Shown: one piece after another, positions 38,501 to 51,200 of the stretch
Layout of the letters: every line of letters starts with the position of its first letter
How positions within the stretch are numbered: the first letter of the stretch is position 1
Source: Bugula neritina
Lineage: Eukaryota > Bryozoa > Gymnolaemata > Cheilostomatida > Bugulidae
Direction: 5' to 3'
Assembly (NCBI GenBank): GCA_964035545.1
Contig: OZ037767.1
Coordinates: forward strand, 29,369,628 to 29,433,627
DNA length: 64,000 nt
Made by a program: the position numbers and the translations under genes
Notes under the pieces: model-generated
What the model saw: the letters and a program-made list of their open reading frames with translations, nothing else
The model's database searches: none
Told to the model about the DNA's origin: nothing

Positions 38501-40491
38501 CTAACATAAGTAGTACTTCATATATGACTCTACTTACGCAAGTAATACTCTGTACACTACTCTACTTACATAAGTAGTACTCTGTACACGACTCTATGCA
38601 CATAAGTAGTACTCTGTACATGACTCTACTTACATTATCATACTCAAGGTGAATGGCATCACTCTTCTCATGTAAGTCATGCTTCTTGGTTGCCATATTT
38701 AAAAGTTCCCTTTGTAATGCCTCCTGTTTCTCCTCTATTTTCTGTCTTTCTTCTGCCAACTTTTCTCTACATACAGTCAATGGCCAGTAACTTACTTAGT
38801 AAGTAGTAGGAAAACACACTGTCTTAAGCTACCAGAGAATCTTAACTGAACACACTTTCAGAACAGATATTAAACTTTTCAGTCCCAATTATTTGATAAA
38901 TTCGATAAAAACAATGACCTTGAAAGATGAGTTATATGCAAGCAGAGGATTCAATAATAAAATAAATATACTATTAATTATAAAACAATAGGTTAACATT
39001 ATATGTTATATTCATTATCAACAATAGGTTAATACTATATCTATAGTAAAATGACAGGTTAAGTCACCAGGGTAAAAGAAAGTCAAATCCATTCTCTACT
39101 AAAGAACTCATACAATGATGTGTTCTCATTGGGATTACAAAGACAGGAAGTAAATGTTTAGTATTAACCTGCAATCACTCTGGGCTTCAGAGATTTTCAG
39201 GAAATTGACCATTGCATTTAGGAAAATGGCTGTACGATCTTTTGTTGGAAAAATGAAGTCTTTGGCTGTAAATGGTGGATTCAACGTTGGCAGGAGTCGA
39301 TCAAACAGCTGTCGTCTACAACCACAAACGGGTTGTAAATGAATAAAATAAAGATGGCACAAAAGTTGAAAAAATATGTTTTATGATTGTATATACAAAT
39401 ATTTAAACTGCATTTGAGGCTTCCTGGTCAATTGGATAAATCTAAACTTTATAATTTATCACCTCTGAATTTAGTAATAGATTAGAGTAGTAAAACATTA
39501 CTTACAGAAGGATCACAAGTGTCAAACGCTTAAGAGTTGAACCCTGCAATAGAAAGGCAGAAATGCACATTACAATAACTTTCACATTACACACATGCTG
39601 CAAACATAAATTATCATTCACATTTATCAATTACATAGTTGCAACAAAAATGAACTGACATGAAAAAGCTGACGTTGCAACCTGCTTACCCTCATAGATG
39701 CCAGAAGCTCACTTTCACCATAAATGTGACAGCAAACAATCCAGTATATGTCAACGATTCTTTCGCACTAAAATTTGAAAAAATAATAAAGATGTAGTGA
39801 TTGTTAAGATTTATTAAATTAAGTATAAATGGGAGTGGATTATTTATACTATAAGTAAAATTGTATGAGGAGAAGACTAGATACATGCTTCATTGAAATT
39901 TGCCAGTTGATTGATTGTTATGCAATATGTAGAATTTGCTACTGATGGATTAAATTAATTTTAAATAGCCACAGTGATCAGTCATGATTACACCATGGAA
40001 CTTGGGGGTGATAATCAAAATGAATAACTCAACATGAGTATCAATATGATGGCAAGAGGTGTAGTCACTGTACGCACAGATTTTACATTTCGCAGTGCAA
40101 TAAATTGCATATATAAATTGTACAGATAATATTAATACTCATTATTAATAGTAATATCTTTGTTTACTCGGGAAACCTCAGGCTTGGTGGTTGGGGAGGC
40201 TTAGTTTTTTTGGCCTGCCTGCTGCTCAGCATTTTGCTATGCCTTTGCTATACGTCGCGTAAATGAGTATGACAACCACTAATCACTAATTAATGATTGT
40301 CATTGTGATTCTGATTAGTAATAGTAATCATAATCACAATGACAATCACAGTGACAGTCTGACTCTGAGTTACGGTGTGAGTGACTTACATTAGGATTTG
40401 TTATGTCTTCTGAAGAAATAGGTATATAGTTGTTCAAATACTTTACAATATATTTAGGAACAATCTTTTGTTTTTGAACTGAGGCCGCCAT
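35556..40491 (-). CDS. NUF2: NUF2, kinetochore NDC80-complex subunit
   Basis: Nuf2 pairs with Ndc80 to bind spindle microtubules at kinetochores. Exons, 5' to 3' on the minus strand: 40491-40390, 39767-39690, 39543-39506, 39315-39169, 38766-38634, 38386-38267, 37650-37522, 37184-37051, 36862-36680, 36320-36155 and a tentative last exon 35579-35556. All phases chain, giving about 417 residues (human 464). The N-terminal calponin-homology region shows VPKYIVKYLNNYIPISSEDI, IVDIYWIVCCHIYGESEL and FTAKDFIFPTKDRTAIFLNA, the hallmark of the family. The rest is heptad-rich coiled coil (EKLAEERQKIEEKQEALQRE, GKLLEEIDKLKNRKRVIKEE). The gene shares a promoter region with CCDC174 and converges on ARHGAP20. 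The start is the ATG at 40491 in a good context (ACTATGG). The final exon is uncertain: the alternative is retention of the last intron, ending near 36134. Confidence 0.82.
38495..38633 (-). repeat. minisatellite copying the NUF2 exon 5 splice donor
   Basis: Five copies of a 32-bp unit start exactly at the exon 5 donor. On the minus strand they begin with GT at 38633, 38601, 38569, 38537 and 38505 (gtaagtagagt, gtgcatagagt, gtaagtagagt, gtaagtagagt, gttagtggagt). All five retain GT and three keep the full consensus. Confidence 0.85.
40294..40348. repeat. 24-bp inverted repeat in NUF2 intron 1
   Basis: Arms 40294-40317 and 40325-40348 are complementary at 23 of 24 positions with a 7-base loop. 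The sequence is built from GATT/CATT-like steps, as in the simple DNA upstream. Confidence 0.75.
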
Positions 40492-41395
40492 AGTTGCCAA
40501 CAGAGAATGTGTGAGATCTAATTCTATAAATGATGCTGACTGAAAGCTTAAAATGTGTCGCTTTTAAAGCTGGGTTTTACCAACTCTAAATATAAATAAC
40601 CCGCATTTTATAGTCTATACAAACTACGTTGTGATCGTAAACATAACTAAATTGAACGGCAAAAATCTTAAGGTTAGGTTATGTAGCGAGCCAAATGGTT
40701 CGTTTTCTCAAAAATATCCGGACGAGTTATTACATTAATTTTACACAAGTATCAGTATGAGTATCCCATTTACCATAGATACAACTCATAACGTTACCTG
40801 TATTAAGTATAACATTAGTTATACAATTTTTTTTAATTAGCAATACTACTATTATTTTTAGTATTACTATAAATGTATGAGTATAAAGCTATCAGTATTA
40901 CTAATAACTAATAAGTAATAACTTAATCATAATGACTAATACTAATAGTAATAGTAATAGTAATACTAATACTAATAGTCATTTTCTTAGAGTTTCTGTT
41001 ACTCACTTGCAGTGTTAGTGTTACTGTTAGAGCTATTGGCCGTGATTGGCGTTCTGAAAGTGAATGGGAATGACAATCTGATAATCTACATAATTGAAAT
41101 TTGAATTTTAATTTGATTCACGCTGAAATTTAATATTATATTCAATTTTACTTTATTATCATATAATAATTACTGATGTGATTTAGATTGTTTTACAACC
41201 ACAATAAACGATAGCGATCACCGATCACGGTCACGGTGAATGCCACTATCAGTATCACCATGACTATGAGTGTCAAAATTCAAATTTCACACTTCAATTC
41301 CAATTACTACTACTACTAGTCATTGGCGAAACTTAATATGCTTTTAAGATATTTTATTATTGTTTTGTAGAATAGATAGATTGATACCAAAAGAC
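40492..41395. promoter_or_regulatory. bidirectional promoter region of NUF2 and CCDC174
   Basis: The two genes start 904 bp apart and diverge. The interval is free of coding sequence and rich in cryptically simple runs (40920-40980, repeats of actaata and gtaata; 41215-41275, TCAC and TATC steps). A TATA-like run lies about 100 bp upstream of the NUF2 ATG on the minus strand (near 40590). No defined transcription-factor site is certain. Confidence 0.5.
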
Positions 41396-44300
41396 ATGGA
41401 TCTAAACAAAAGAGAGTTTGTAACCAACACTGCTCCTGCATCTGTAAGCTTTTAAGCAGTTTATGTAAATATAAACTTCTAGTAAATGCCCCTAGTTTTT
41501 CGAGTGGCACATTATAGTAGATAACTTTTATTTCATTGGTAATTTAATATATGCAGATTCTAATTTTTTGTTCCACAAAATACTATGACACTATTATATA
41601 TATATCAAGCGCTTTTGCGATCTTTTTGATTTCTAAAGTAATAGTTTCTAAATTTTTAGATAGTGGATCTAAAAGCAGAGTTGCACAAAAAGCAGCAGGA
41701 ATTTGCTCAACGGAAATCTTTAGCTGTAAATACGGAGGCAGATCAAAGAACAAAGTACAACAAAAAATCTAAGGTTAAATAACTAGCATGAGGTTATTGA
41801 GTAATATAAATGTGGAGCTGTGAATATCTGGCTACTGATGAATAATCTGCATATACACCATTATTAAACTTATATTGACATTTGAAATAATTATTGCTTT
41901 TTATTAAGAAAGCAGCATGGATTATTAGCAATCCTGGCGTAGAGCGTCGGAGAGCAGCGGATTTTCAAAATCGAAGTCTTGACGAGGAAGAGAAACTGGA
42001 AGCTTCCAGGTAAAGTAGATGATGCTTTGATTAGTTATGGATTGTAATATTGATAGTTGCCTCTCTTGTCAAGTTCATGCATCAACAGCAGAAAAATTCT
42101 TGAAATTTTCATCAAACCGTCATTTTGTGTCAAAATGAAAAAATAAATATAAATATAACTTTTAATAGAATGGCATTGGAAGCAAAAAGTAAAATGTATG
42201 AGAAAATGGCGGCTAAAGGGGATAACATGGAAGATGAAGATGGTAAGTTTCTGCATTAAGCTTAAATTTAGTTTATAAATATTGCTTTCAATTGTATTCT
42301 CATCATGCTTTTTGTTTTCTACTAACTGAATGCATACTTTAGCTTCTTTTAGTTGTGTTGTTTAATTAGTTGCTAATTGTGTAGGTAATTCTTTGTATTT
42401 GGTGGACTTTGAGAGAAAGTTCATTGACAAAGTGATGGATGAAAGACATGCTACACTCAAGAAGAAGAGAGATACTAGTGAAGAAACCAAAGGAAATAAT
42501 CACAAAGGTGGAGAAATTATAGATGACATCATGAGCGATGATGAAGTACCAGATGAGGAACAATGGTGAATTTGCAACAGCCCATAACTCTAATATTCGT
42601 ACAGTTGATATTAGATTGTTTGTATTTATTACACTGATAGATTACACTTACATATATTAATTGATTTCAAAAGGTTAAAAGCTTTTCAAAAATTGATGTT
42701 AAAGTTGCAGTAATGCAGTGTTATATTATGACTGGCTTAGTCATTTACTTTGTAATGTGTTGGGTAGACTGGTACTTGTCTTTTTATTCGGGATTATGAC
42801 TCATATCCTGTAGGGTTGACTATACAGATTCATTAGGACGTTCCAGAAGATGCATGAAAAAAGATTTACCAAAGTTACGAGATTTGGATTCATCTATTAG
42901 TCATGGTGGAAGTAATAGTGAAGAGACAACTGAACAACTTCCTGATTTAATGTCGTCTGATATGCACCGGGAGATACTTAGGCAGAAATGGGAAGCAGAA
43001 CAAAAAGACATGCTGGATAATCAAGAGACTGTACACTATGCCAATGTGCGCTTTGATGGTATGAATTCTGTCCTTACTTTATTTCATGAAAGTAGTTCAC
43101 AATTAGATTATATATATGTTTTATATTATATTATCACAATTATATTATATATGCTGTATGTATATTATATTATCACATATATAATATATATGCTGCATGT
43201 ATATTATGTTATCACAATTATAAATTATCTTATAAATAACAGAATGAAGTTGCTTGTAGCTGCAATAAAATAGTTTGTTATTTTGCAATTTATTGGCTTG
43301 TAATTTTACATCACATGTGTAAAATAATAATTTTCAGTATTTGTCTGCCTGTGTTATATATGTGAGAGATTGCATGTTTGTATTGCTTAGCAAAAATAGA
43401 GAATACTCTCTTTTTGATTTGTAAAAAAATTTCACTTACCAATTGCAGTAATGATTTGATAATTTTAATTTGTTTACAGAAAAAAGAACGCATGGTGTTG
43501 GCTTCTATCAGTTTTCAAAAGTTGAAGACGAACGGCAAAAGGAAATTGAAAAGTTGCGAAGTTTAACAAAGGAAACAAATGTTCAAAGAGAGGCTAAATT
43601 AAAGCTGAAAGAAAAGCGAAAAGCAATTCTCAATGCCCGACTTGAAAAGGTTCGAATGCGTCGAATTGCTCAAGGAAAGCCGGTACCTGAAGCTAAAAGT
43701 TAGTTTGATGTCTATCTTTCCATGAACATTTTACAACAACATATAATATATAGCATGCTGTAGCTGAACACATGTGCACTAGTATTTTACATATCATAAT
43801 CATGTTGATTCATACACAGCTGTTCACATTTCTATTCTATAATAATATTTCTATGTAATGATTAGCTGAAAAAGTAGAAGACTCAGTTGACAAAGTAGAA
43901 GAAACAGCAACTGAAATAACCACCTCCTTATCAAATGTTGAAGATGAACCCAAACCAAAAAAACTCTCAATCCGAGAATGGGATGTGGGCAAGTCAGGTT
44001 AGTACCAGAAGTGTACTGATAGCCATTATATTAAGTACTATAATATTCTGTATTTGCAACCGATTTTATAGCCCTACTTGGTCATTTAGATGCCTAATTT
44101 AGCTAGCAATGGAACACCATGAATATTTTGCACTGCTTATTATTGAATGTTTTTTTTAAATGCAGTTTTAGCTCGTCAAATCCTTTTGATTTTAAATCTT
44201 TTTGTTTTAGGAGTATTTCTTCCAACAAGACCAGAAAAACCGAAAAGTTGGGCAGATCCTAGAAATAGAAGAGATGAGGAGTTTGCTCCCCCTTCATTTT

Positions 44301-44641
44301 ACTACACAAATGATAGGGTTAACAACTCCAAAACTAACTCACAAATTCCTTCAGAGCAATTGACTCCAGTAAATGCAGCAAGTGCCGATGACAATCATGA
44401 TGAGAAGTCGTTTCACTCTACTAGTCTAGCTGCCAGCATACCCCTTCCTTCTACTAGTAATGTAGACAGTATACCTCTTCCTTCTGATAGTGGTGTAGAC
44501 AGTATACCCCTTCCTACTACTAGTGGTGTAGACAGCATACCCCTTCCTTCTGACAGTGAGGTAAATGATAAAGGTCACACTCACATGTCTAGCATAGATG
44601 ACATGCTTAAATCTCTACGAAACCAATCTTGCCTGAATTAA
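41396..44641 (+). CDS. CCDC174: CCDC174 orthologue
   Basis: Nuclear coiled-coil protein, linked in vertebrates to the exon-junction/splicing machinery and neural development. Nine exons: 41396-41443, 41660-41773, 41909-42009, 42169-42242, 42385-42565, 42814-43058, 43480-43698, 43866-43997, 44211-44641; phases chain to 514 residues (human 467). Conserved landmarks are VDLKAELHKKQQEFAQRK, WVDYTDSLGRSRRCMKKDLP, HGVGFYQFSKVEDERQKEIE, KEKRKAILNARLEKVR, IREWDVGK, EEFAPPSFYY and the C-terminal SIDDMLKSLRNQ. Near the end lie four copies of a short repeat, SIPLPSxSxVD. Some donors are atypical (gttagt twice, gttaaa once). Identification is firm. Confidence 0.92.
44430..44565 (+). repeat. CCDC174: in-frame SIPLP tandem repeat in CCDC174
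   Basis: Coding minisatellite of about 39 bp encoding SIPLPSTSNVD, SIPLPSDSGVD, SIPLPTTSGVD and SIPLPSDSEV with small spacing differences at the first copy. It lies in the probably disordered linker between the conserved FAPPSFYY motif and the C-terminal helix. I do not see it in the vertebrate protein as I remember it. Confidence 0.8.
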
Positions 44642-44743
44642 CAGAGATCTAAATTCTATAATTTTCTATAAATTGTCTTTAAAATTGAAAGCCTTGTTGT
44701 AGTATTTTGTACATAAACTGCATTAATATGTCTGTAGATTTAA

Positions 44744-44749
44744 AATAAA
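44744..44749 (+). terminator. poly(A) signal AATAAA for CCDC174
   Basis: Canonical signal 103 bp after the CCDC174 stop and only 58 bp before the opposing CSDE1 signal. Confidence 0.65.
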
Positions 44750-44806
44750 ATGAATTGCTACAAGTGAATCAATCAAATACAAGTGGGGATTCAGCATGAC
44801 AAAGTG

Positions 44807-44812
44807 TTTATT
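44807..44812 (-). terminator. poly(A) signal for CSDE1 (minus strand AATAAA)
   Basis: TTTATT on + is AATAAA on the minus strand, about 410 bp beyond the CSDE1 stop. If used, the CSDE1 and CCDC174 transcript ends come within tens of bases or overlap. Confidence 0.5.
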
Positions 44813-45219
44813 TGTAATCACATGTAAACATATTCAACAAAATTAATAACAAACAACGGGACAACTTACAAACTGACAAAACAAATTCGCTTTCAACGCT
44901 GGTCTTGCAGAGTCAATGCTGAAAATTTTTAAATATTTTTCTGCTTTTTTTAATTCTCATTTTTTTCTGCTTTTTTAAAATAATAAATAAACTTAATATA
45001 TTAAGATATAACTGCAACATTTTGATAATTGTGCAGATTCTCAGCCCATCCAGGTTGATTGCACCGCATTAAGTGCAGGTTGGAGTATCATCAACACTTG
45101 ACAACCTTGAACCAGCATTTACCTTTTTGTCAGATTTTTTTCATAGCTTTTTGTGATGTATGCTTTAAAAATAAGAACAAAATCATAGTTATATGTAAGT
45201 ATACTTAAATGATTTATAA

Positions 45220-48200
45220 TCATGCAACTAAAGCTTTTCCGACCGACTGGCGATGAACTCGAGGAGCAAATCCGGTTGACTTCCTGGCCTCCTCATTGGT
45301 GGGCGGGCCTACCGGATTTCGGATCAGAACTACTTTCGGCCCTTCGCTTGTGGTGTTCTGAGACTTTACTTTGACCTTGAGCCTCTGGGGTCGTTCAGAA
45401 GTTTCGATTTCAGTGTTGGAGAATGAAGTAGAAGCCCTGTGAGAGTACAAACAAGCTTGAGACTAAGTATAAAGTCGTGTGCCACAAAAAGAGTGGCAGG
45501 GCACAGTGGGAATTCCCGTTCTATTGCACCTAACTTGATGAGTTGTATGATCTACCCTAACCAGGCACGTAATTTTAAGTATTTCCAGAGTTAATTATAA
45601 ATAAAATTCTGAGTATATCACATGCGCACAACGAATCAATAGAAAATCAGCAGTGAACCATTCATCAAACAAAGCAACTCACTTGATCTTACGAACACAG
45701 AGGGCGCTAGTCCTGCTGGTGTTACTGTCTGTTACCACAACACACTGTACCGAGTCGCCAACGTGCAGAGTAGAATTGTCTTGTATATCAGAGAGTCTGT
45801 AGAGTAGAACAGAATAGCCATCAGCTTTGCAAAGCCCGCAGTTAGTTTGATTTACATCTAAACATCAAATATATTCATTCACGGGTTGGTACAATACAAT
45901 AAACAATACCTGAAATAAACTTTCTTCTCTCGGTTTTCAATTTCGAGGAATCCAGTTGGGCCCCTGATGCTGTCGACCTTGCCGTTAACCACGTCTTTGA
46001 CGACCATAACATTGATGGCTCTGTCGACCTGGCCGCTCACCTGAGCCACTTGGAACTCAACCAAAGTGCCATCTGGTGGGCATCTCTTGTTGCAGAGTGA
46101 GATAATTCCAAAAGGATAAGTGACAGCCGATTCTCCTAAAAGACATGACATGACAGTCTCAACATATTCTGTCACACAACAAGCCTACAGATTCTGCTGA
46201 CAGACAATCAAGTTACCGGGAACATTTGTATTGGACAGTACCTGGTTTATTCGACTCCACAGTGATAAGTCCACAATAATCTCCTTTCTCATTGCTGGGG
46301 TTGCTGTTTATAATTCGTGACACTTTGCCAGATAAAATAGGTGCTTGTACTTCCTGTGCAAAAGCATCGCAACATTTATTATCTTGCCAATGTATATCGT
46401 GTGTATGTATAGTGTATGTATGTATAATGTGTGTATGTATAGTGTGTGTATGTATACTGTATATGTATATATAGTGTGTGTATGTACAGTGTGTGTATGT
46501 ATAGTGTATGTATGTATATTGTGTGTATGTATAGTGTGTGTATGTATACTGTATATGTATATATAGTGTGTGTATGTACAGTGTGTGTATGTATAGTGTA
46601 TGTATGTATATCGTGTGTATGTATAGTGTGTGTATGTATAGTGTATGTATGTATATCGTGTGTATGTATAGTGTGTGTATGTATAGTGTGTGTATAACAT
46701 AGCGTGTGTATATATAAACATAGTAAGTTTAATGAAGGTAATCCGCTAAAAAGTGCAACAAAAGTGATTCATTCATATCTCAATAACAACAGTTTCAGTA
46801 TATTCTCAGTACTGCAAGCAAGCGTCAACACATGCATGATAATACTTATAACATTCAATACTAATATTCTAGCTCTCAACTTCAGTGTACATGTATAGGT
46901 ACGGTAAGTTATATAATAGTACAGAGATATTTCGACAGATAACTCACAATGTAGCCCTTGCTCTTGGGCACCAGCTTCACATTCTCTGCGCTCATCCTGG
47001 ATCCCCCTCTGCACGCCATGTGATAGTCAACTAAACTCCCGATAGTGAGCTCACCAACATTACCGTCGTAACAACTGAAAGAGCAAACATTACCAGGTAA
47101 CAACTGGAAGAGCAAACATTATAACAGCCAAGTACATAAAGAATAGACATTACTGGGTAACAGGGAAGTATTTTCAGAGCAGCTAAAAGTTGAGCACATA
47201 ATATCCTAGATTCCAATCCTCACGTGTAATGAAAGAAGACCTCTTCATCTAAAGACACGGTTTCAATAAATCCGAAATTCTCCTTCAGGCTGCAGACAAA
47301 TCCTTGACGAGTGCCGAGCCGAGAGAGCAGTTTTATGTTCACGGCCTTCCTGCCACCCGACTCGCTCGATCTCTTCGTCTCACAGAGGTTGAAGGAAACC
47401 TTGTCCCCATAACGCAGGTCTGCGTCCTTTACCTGCAAGTAACATCTCCTCGTAACCATGACAACAGAACAGGCACATGAACATACAGTATCACACATCA
47501 ATGTATGCTCATTACTTATCAGTAGCAGACAACTACTACTTTTGTATTCAGATTGACTGCGCAGTGAAGTGAAGTTGTGTATACGCAGGCACATGCTATA
47601 GAATAATACAACCCAGTACCATATATACGACAGTAGCATCCCTGCCATTGACTGAGTACTGAATGAGTCCAGTTTCACTGGTGAGGTTGGAGCCCTTCTT
47701 GGTCCTCACTGCTGGTTCCTGCACCACAGAGCCTGTGTACGTCTGGGAAGACACACTCTGCTCGTGTCTGATTGAACCTTTGGCCAACTTCCTGATACGG
47801 ATGGCGATTGGTTTGGACTTATTTCCTGGGTCGTAGGCAATCTACATCGGCAACACAGCACAATATAAACACACAGTCTACGGGGGGGGGGGGGCTAGAA
47901 AAATCTGTAAATTACCATGAGTTTTATACCCACCTATTGAGAAACTCTAACTAAAGTAATTATAAACAGTAAAGTACACAGAGTTGTGCACTTTATGTTT
48001 TAACAGAGTAAATCCATGATCATTAAAATTCCAAATAATTTAAACTTACTCAAAACAATAGAGGAAGTAACTTGTGCTAGACATATGCGAATCACAGCAC
48101 TTGATACTTCTGTTACTTGGTACAGCACTTGATACTTACGGTGAACTCAATCTCGTCTCCCACAACCACAGGGGTGTTGGTAGACTCGTAGAGCTCGTTG

Positions 48201-51200
48201 AAGTGAAAGAACAGCTGAGCGTCTCCCACTCCTGTACTGCTGGTGTCACTGAGAATCTGGAGGAAACCGTATGACTCCTTCACACTCGACACCACACCTA
48301 CAAGTATACACATGTATATCACAGACTCTACACCACGCCTACGAGTAAACACATGTATACTATAGACTCTACACCACACCTACAAGTAAACACATGTATA
48401 TTACAGACTCGACACCACACCTACAAGTATACACATGTATATTACACACTAGACACCACGTCTACGAGTATACACATGTATATTACAGACTTATTGATAA
48501 ATATATGTATGTAGAGAGAAAAGCTATTAACCAAGCCTGAAAAAAGTGTATACAGAGTCTAGTAGATTCTGTATATACTTAACAAAGAACACAAAATAAT
48601 AGGAGTATATTTCTGGTTGTATGGGAAAGTGAAAACAAAAACACTATAGATATAGTATATAGATGTGTAAATTCATATTACATATGTAGCAGATATCTGT
48701 AGTATATACATTTAGTATATTATATTATATATCATAAAGTATATGGATATAATATATATGTAGATTAAGGCTATAGATATAGTATATATGTATATTCAGA
48801 ATATATATGTAGACTGAGGCTATAGGCTATGGATGTAGCATATATAAAGGCAGTAGAGAACCCACCCTTGTCACGCTTCTCCTTGGAGAGTTTAAAACTC
48901 TCATCACACAGAGTGACGTTGGTGGCGTGGATGAGCCCATCTCTCCGATCCTTAGCAATCTGGAAGTCTACGATGTCACCTGAACAGACGGGAGAATAAT
49001 GAGAACTGCACTTGCAAATCTAACATCTTAGTAGGTCTATTATACATGTCATGTGATGTCATACGTCATGTGATGCTTTGAAAACTGATTCTTTCCCGAA
49101 ATTTTGCACAGTGGATCCACACCTGAGGTGCATTACTCAACGTAATGCAACTAAGTTACAGAGAAGTTGAGGCTAAGAAATGCCTTTGTAATGAGGCTAA
49201 GTATCTGAGAATGACCTTCAAGTTCATCAAGCCAAATTAGTGCCATTATTTACATATCATGCCCAGGCAGCTTAGTAGAATGCATAGACTGGCAGCAGCA
49301 TAACTACTATGTTGGCAGCAGTTCTTATCAACATTGACTCAACAGTCAGTTAGATTGTATAAGCAGCTGTAATAAGAATATACTGTCTAGACTGACCCCT
49401 CCCCTCCCCTCAGCTACAGGTGGGTGGGGGGGAGGGCAAGCTGGTAGGCTGCGGATGAGATGAACTGACCTACAAACAGCGTGAACTCCCCACTTATGTC
49501 CCGCTCACTGTATGGTATTTCAGTGGAGTTTCCACTTTCATCTTGTTTTTCGTATTTAATGGCTCCAGCCAATGGCTCCGCGTGCTTTCTCGTGGCCTTT
49601 ATAACCTGTTTAATAAATATCACTATAATATACTCTACACAGAGTACTGTTAGTATCATAATATACTCTACACACTGTACTGTTAGTATGACTATATACT
49701 CTACACAGTGTACTGTTAGTATGACTATATACTCTACACAGTGTACTGTTAGTATCACTATATACTCTACACACTGTACTATTAGTAACAGACTCCCACC
49801 TTGGCTATTGTACCCCTTTTCTTCTCAGTGCTCACGTCCTCAAACACGACAGTTCCTTCTGGCAGCTTGCTTATGTTGGTGGCAACTTCCTTGTTCTGCA
49901 ATCGAAACGGCAGCCATGGCAATCCAACAAAACTTTAGCATGCAGAACATAGCAAATCTAATAGAACTTTAACATGTACAATATAGCAAATCTAACAAAA
50001 CTTTAGCACGCGTAACATGGCAATCTACGAGAACTTTTAGCAGCCTATGATAGTCATCTGGTATTTTACGAGGTATTTCAGACAGCAGACTGTAAAGTAT
50101 ATGTATGACCTTCACTTTGCAACTCATGTTGTGATCAGATACAAGATATTTAACCTTAGTATCTTATTTAGAAACACACTCTTGTATCATCTCAACTCTA
50201 TACTCACATTTCTAGTCTGTATGTTAAACTGAACGTCATCCCCGAGCACCAACTCTGCAATGTTGTTAGCGTATTCACTGTAGTGGAAGAAAATCTCCCT
50301 CACTACGTCTGCTCTCTCAATAAAACCAAAGTTTTCCTTCAGCGAACAGACAACTCCCTGTGAAAACGACGGAACGTCTGCTTTCTTCACACATGTGGCC
50401 CACATGTGTCCTGTTCTGAAACAAAGAGCGGTCATTCTTTAGCTGTGTACTATTCGAGGGTGATAACATGAACTAACAAAACTCAGACCTGCATAAAATG
50501 TGAGCCTAAAACTTTTTTAAATGCAAGTGAGCATGTAGGGCGGGGGGGGGGGGGAGCTAAACACATGTATTAAACTGTAATGTAATTTGTCTTCTTTCTA
50601 AAGAGAAACTATTAATTAGTATAACAGCGTTTAGCAAAATCTTTTTTTAGATACAGATTCTGGAAGTCTTTGAAAAATGTACAACACACATTGTACCTTA
50701 CTTGACAGACCCTATAATGAGGAGGCTTATAATTTGAAATTATCTGCCCAATACAAGCAACTGCTTGAATTATAATTTTTTTAGTTACTGCACTGTATGG
50801 CTTACTTTTTATTAGTTGCAATGTAGAAGGTAACTTTATTTTTTTCGTTGGGTGCGCTGCTAGGGTTCTTGTCCTCGGCTAGGTCAATGTTACTGTAAGG
50901 GATGTAGAAGGTCTCTCCACTCTGCTCGTATGATATCCGGCCAGACCTGTCCAGGCAGCTCTACAACACCAAGTTTACTGTATCCCCTAGGTTACATATC
51001 CTACCTGTATCTCCTAGGTTATATATCCTAACTGTATCCCCCCTACGTTACATATCCTACCTGTATCCTTTAGGTTATATTTCCTAGCTGTAGCCATTGC
51101 ATATATTAGGCTCCCAGAGCAGGGGAGGTAAACTCTGTACCCACTCTTCCACTACATGCATGGTGCTACACACTCTATATATTCATGTCAGAAGTACTTC

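Larger units (their letters stand above)
44642..45219. other. shared 3' flank of CCDC174 and CSDE1
   Basis: Short AT-rich interval between converging genes, holding both poly(A) signals and otherwise nothing recognisable. Confidence 0.55.

Noticed and set aside
46308-46721. Long open frames of Tyr/Thr/His or Val/Cys repeats on both strands
   Set aside because: They are translations of the TGTATG microsatellite inside a CSDE1 intron.
48285-48489. CRISPR-like array
   Set aside because: Regular repeats, but with no unique spacers; the units are contiguous and copy an intron-exon junction in an animal gene.
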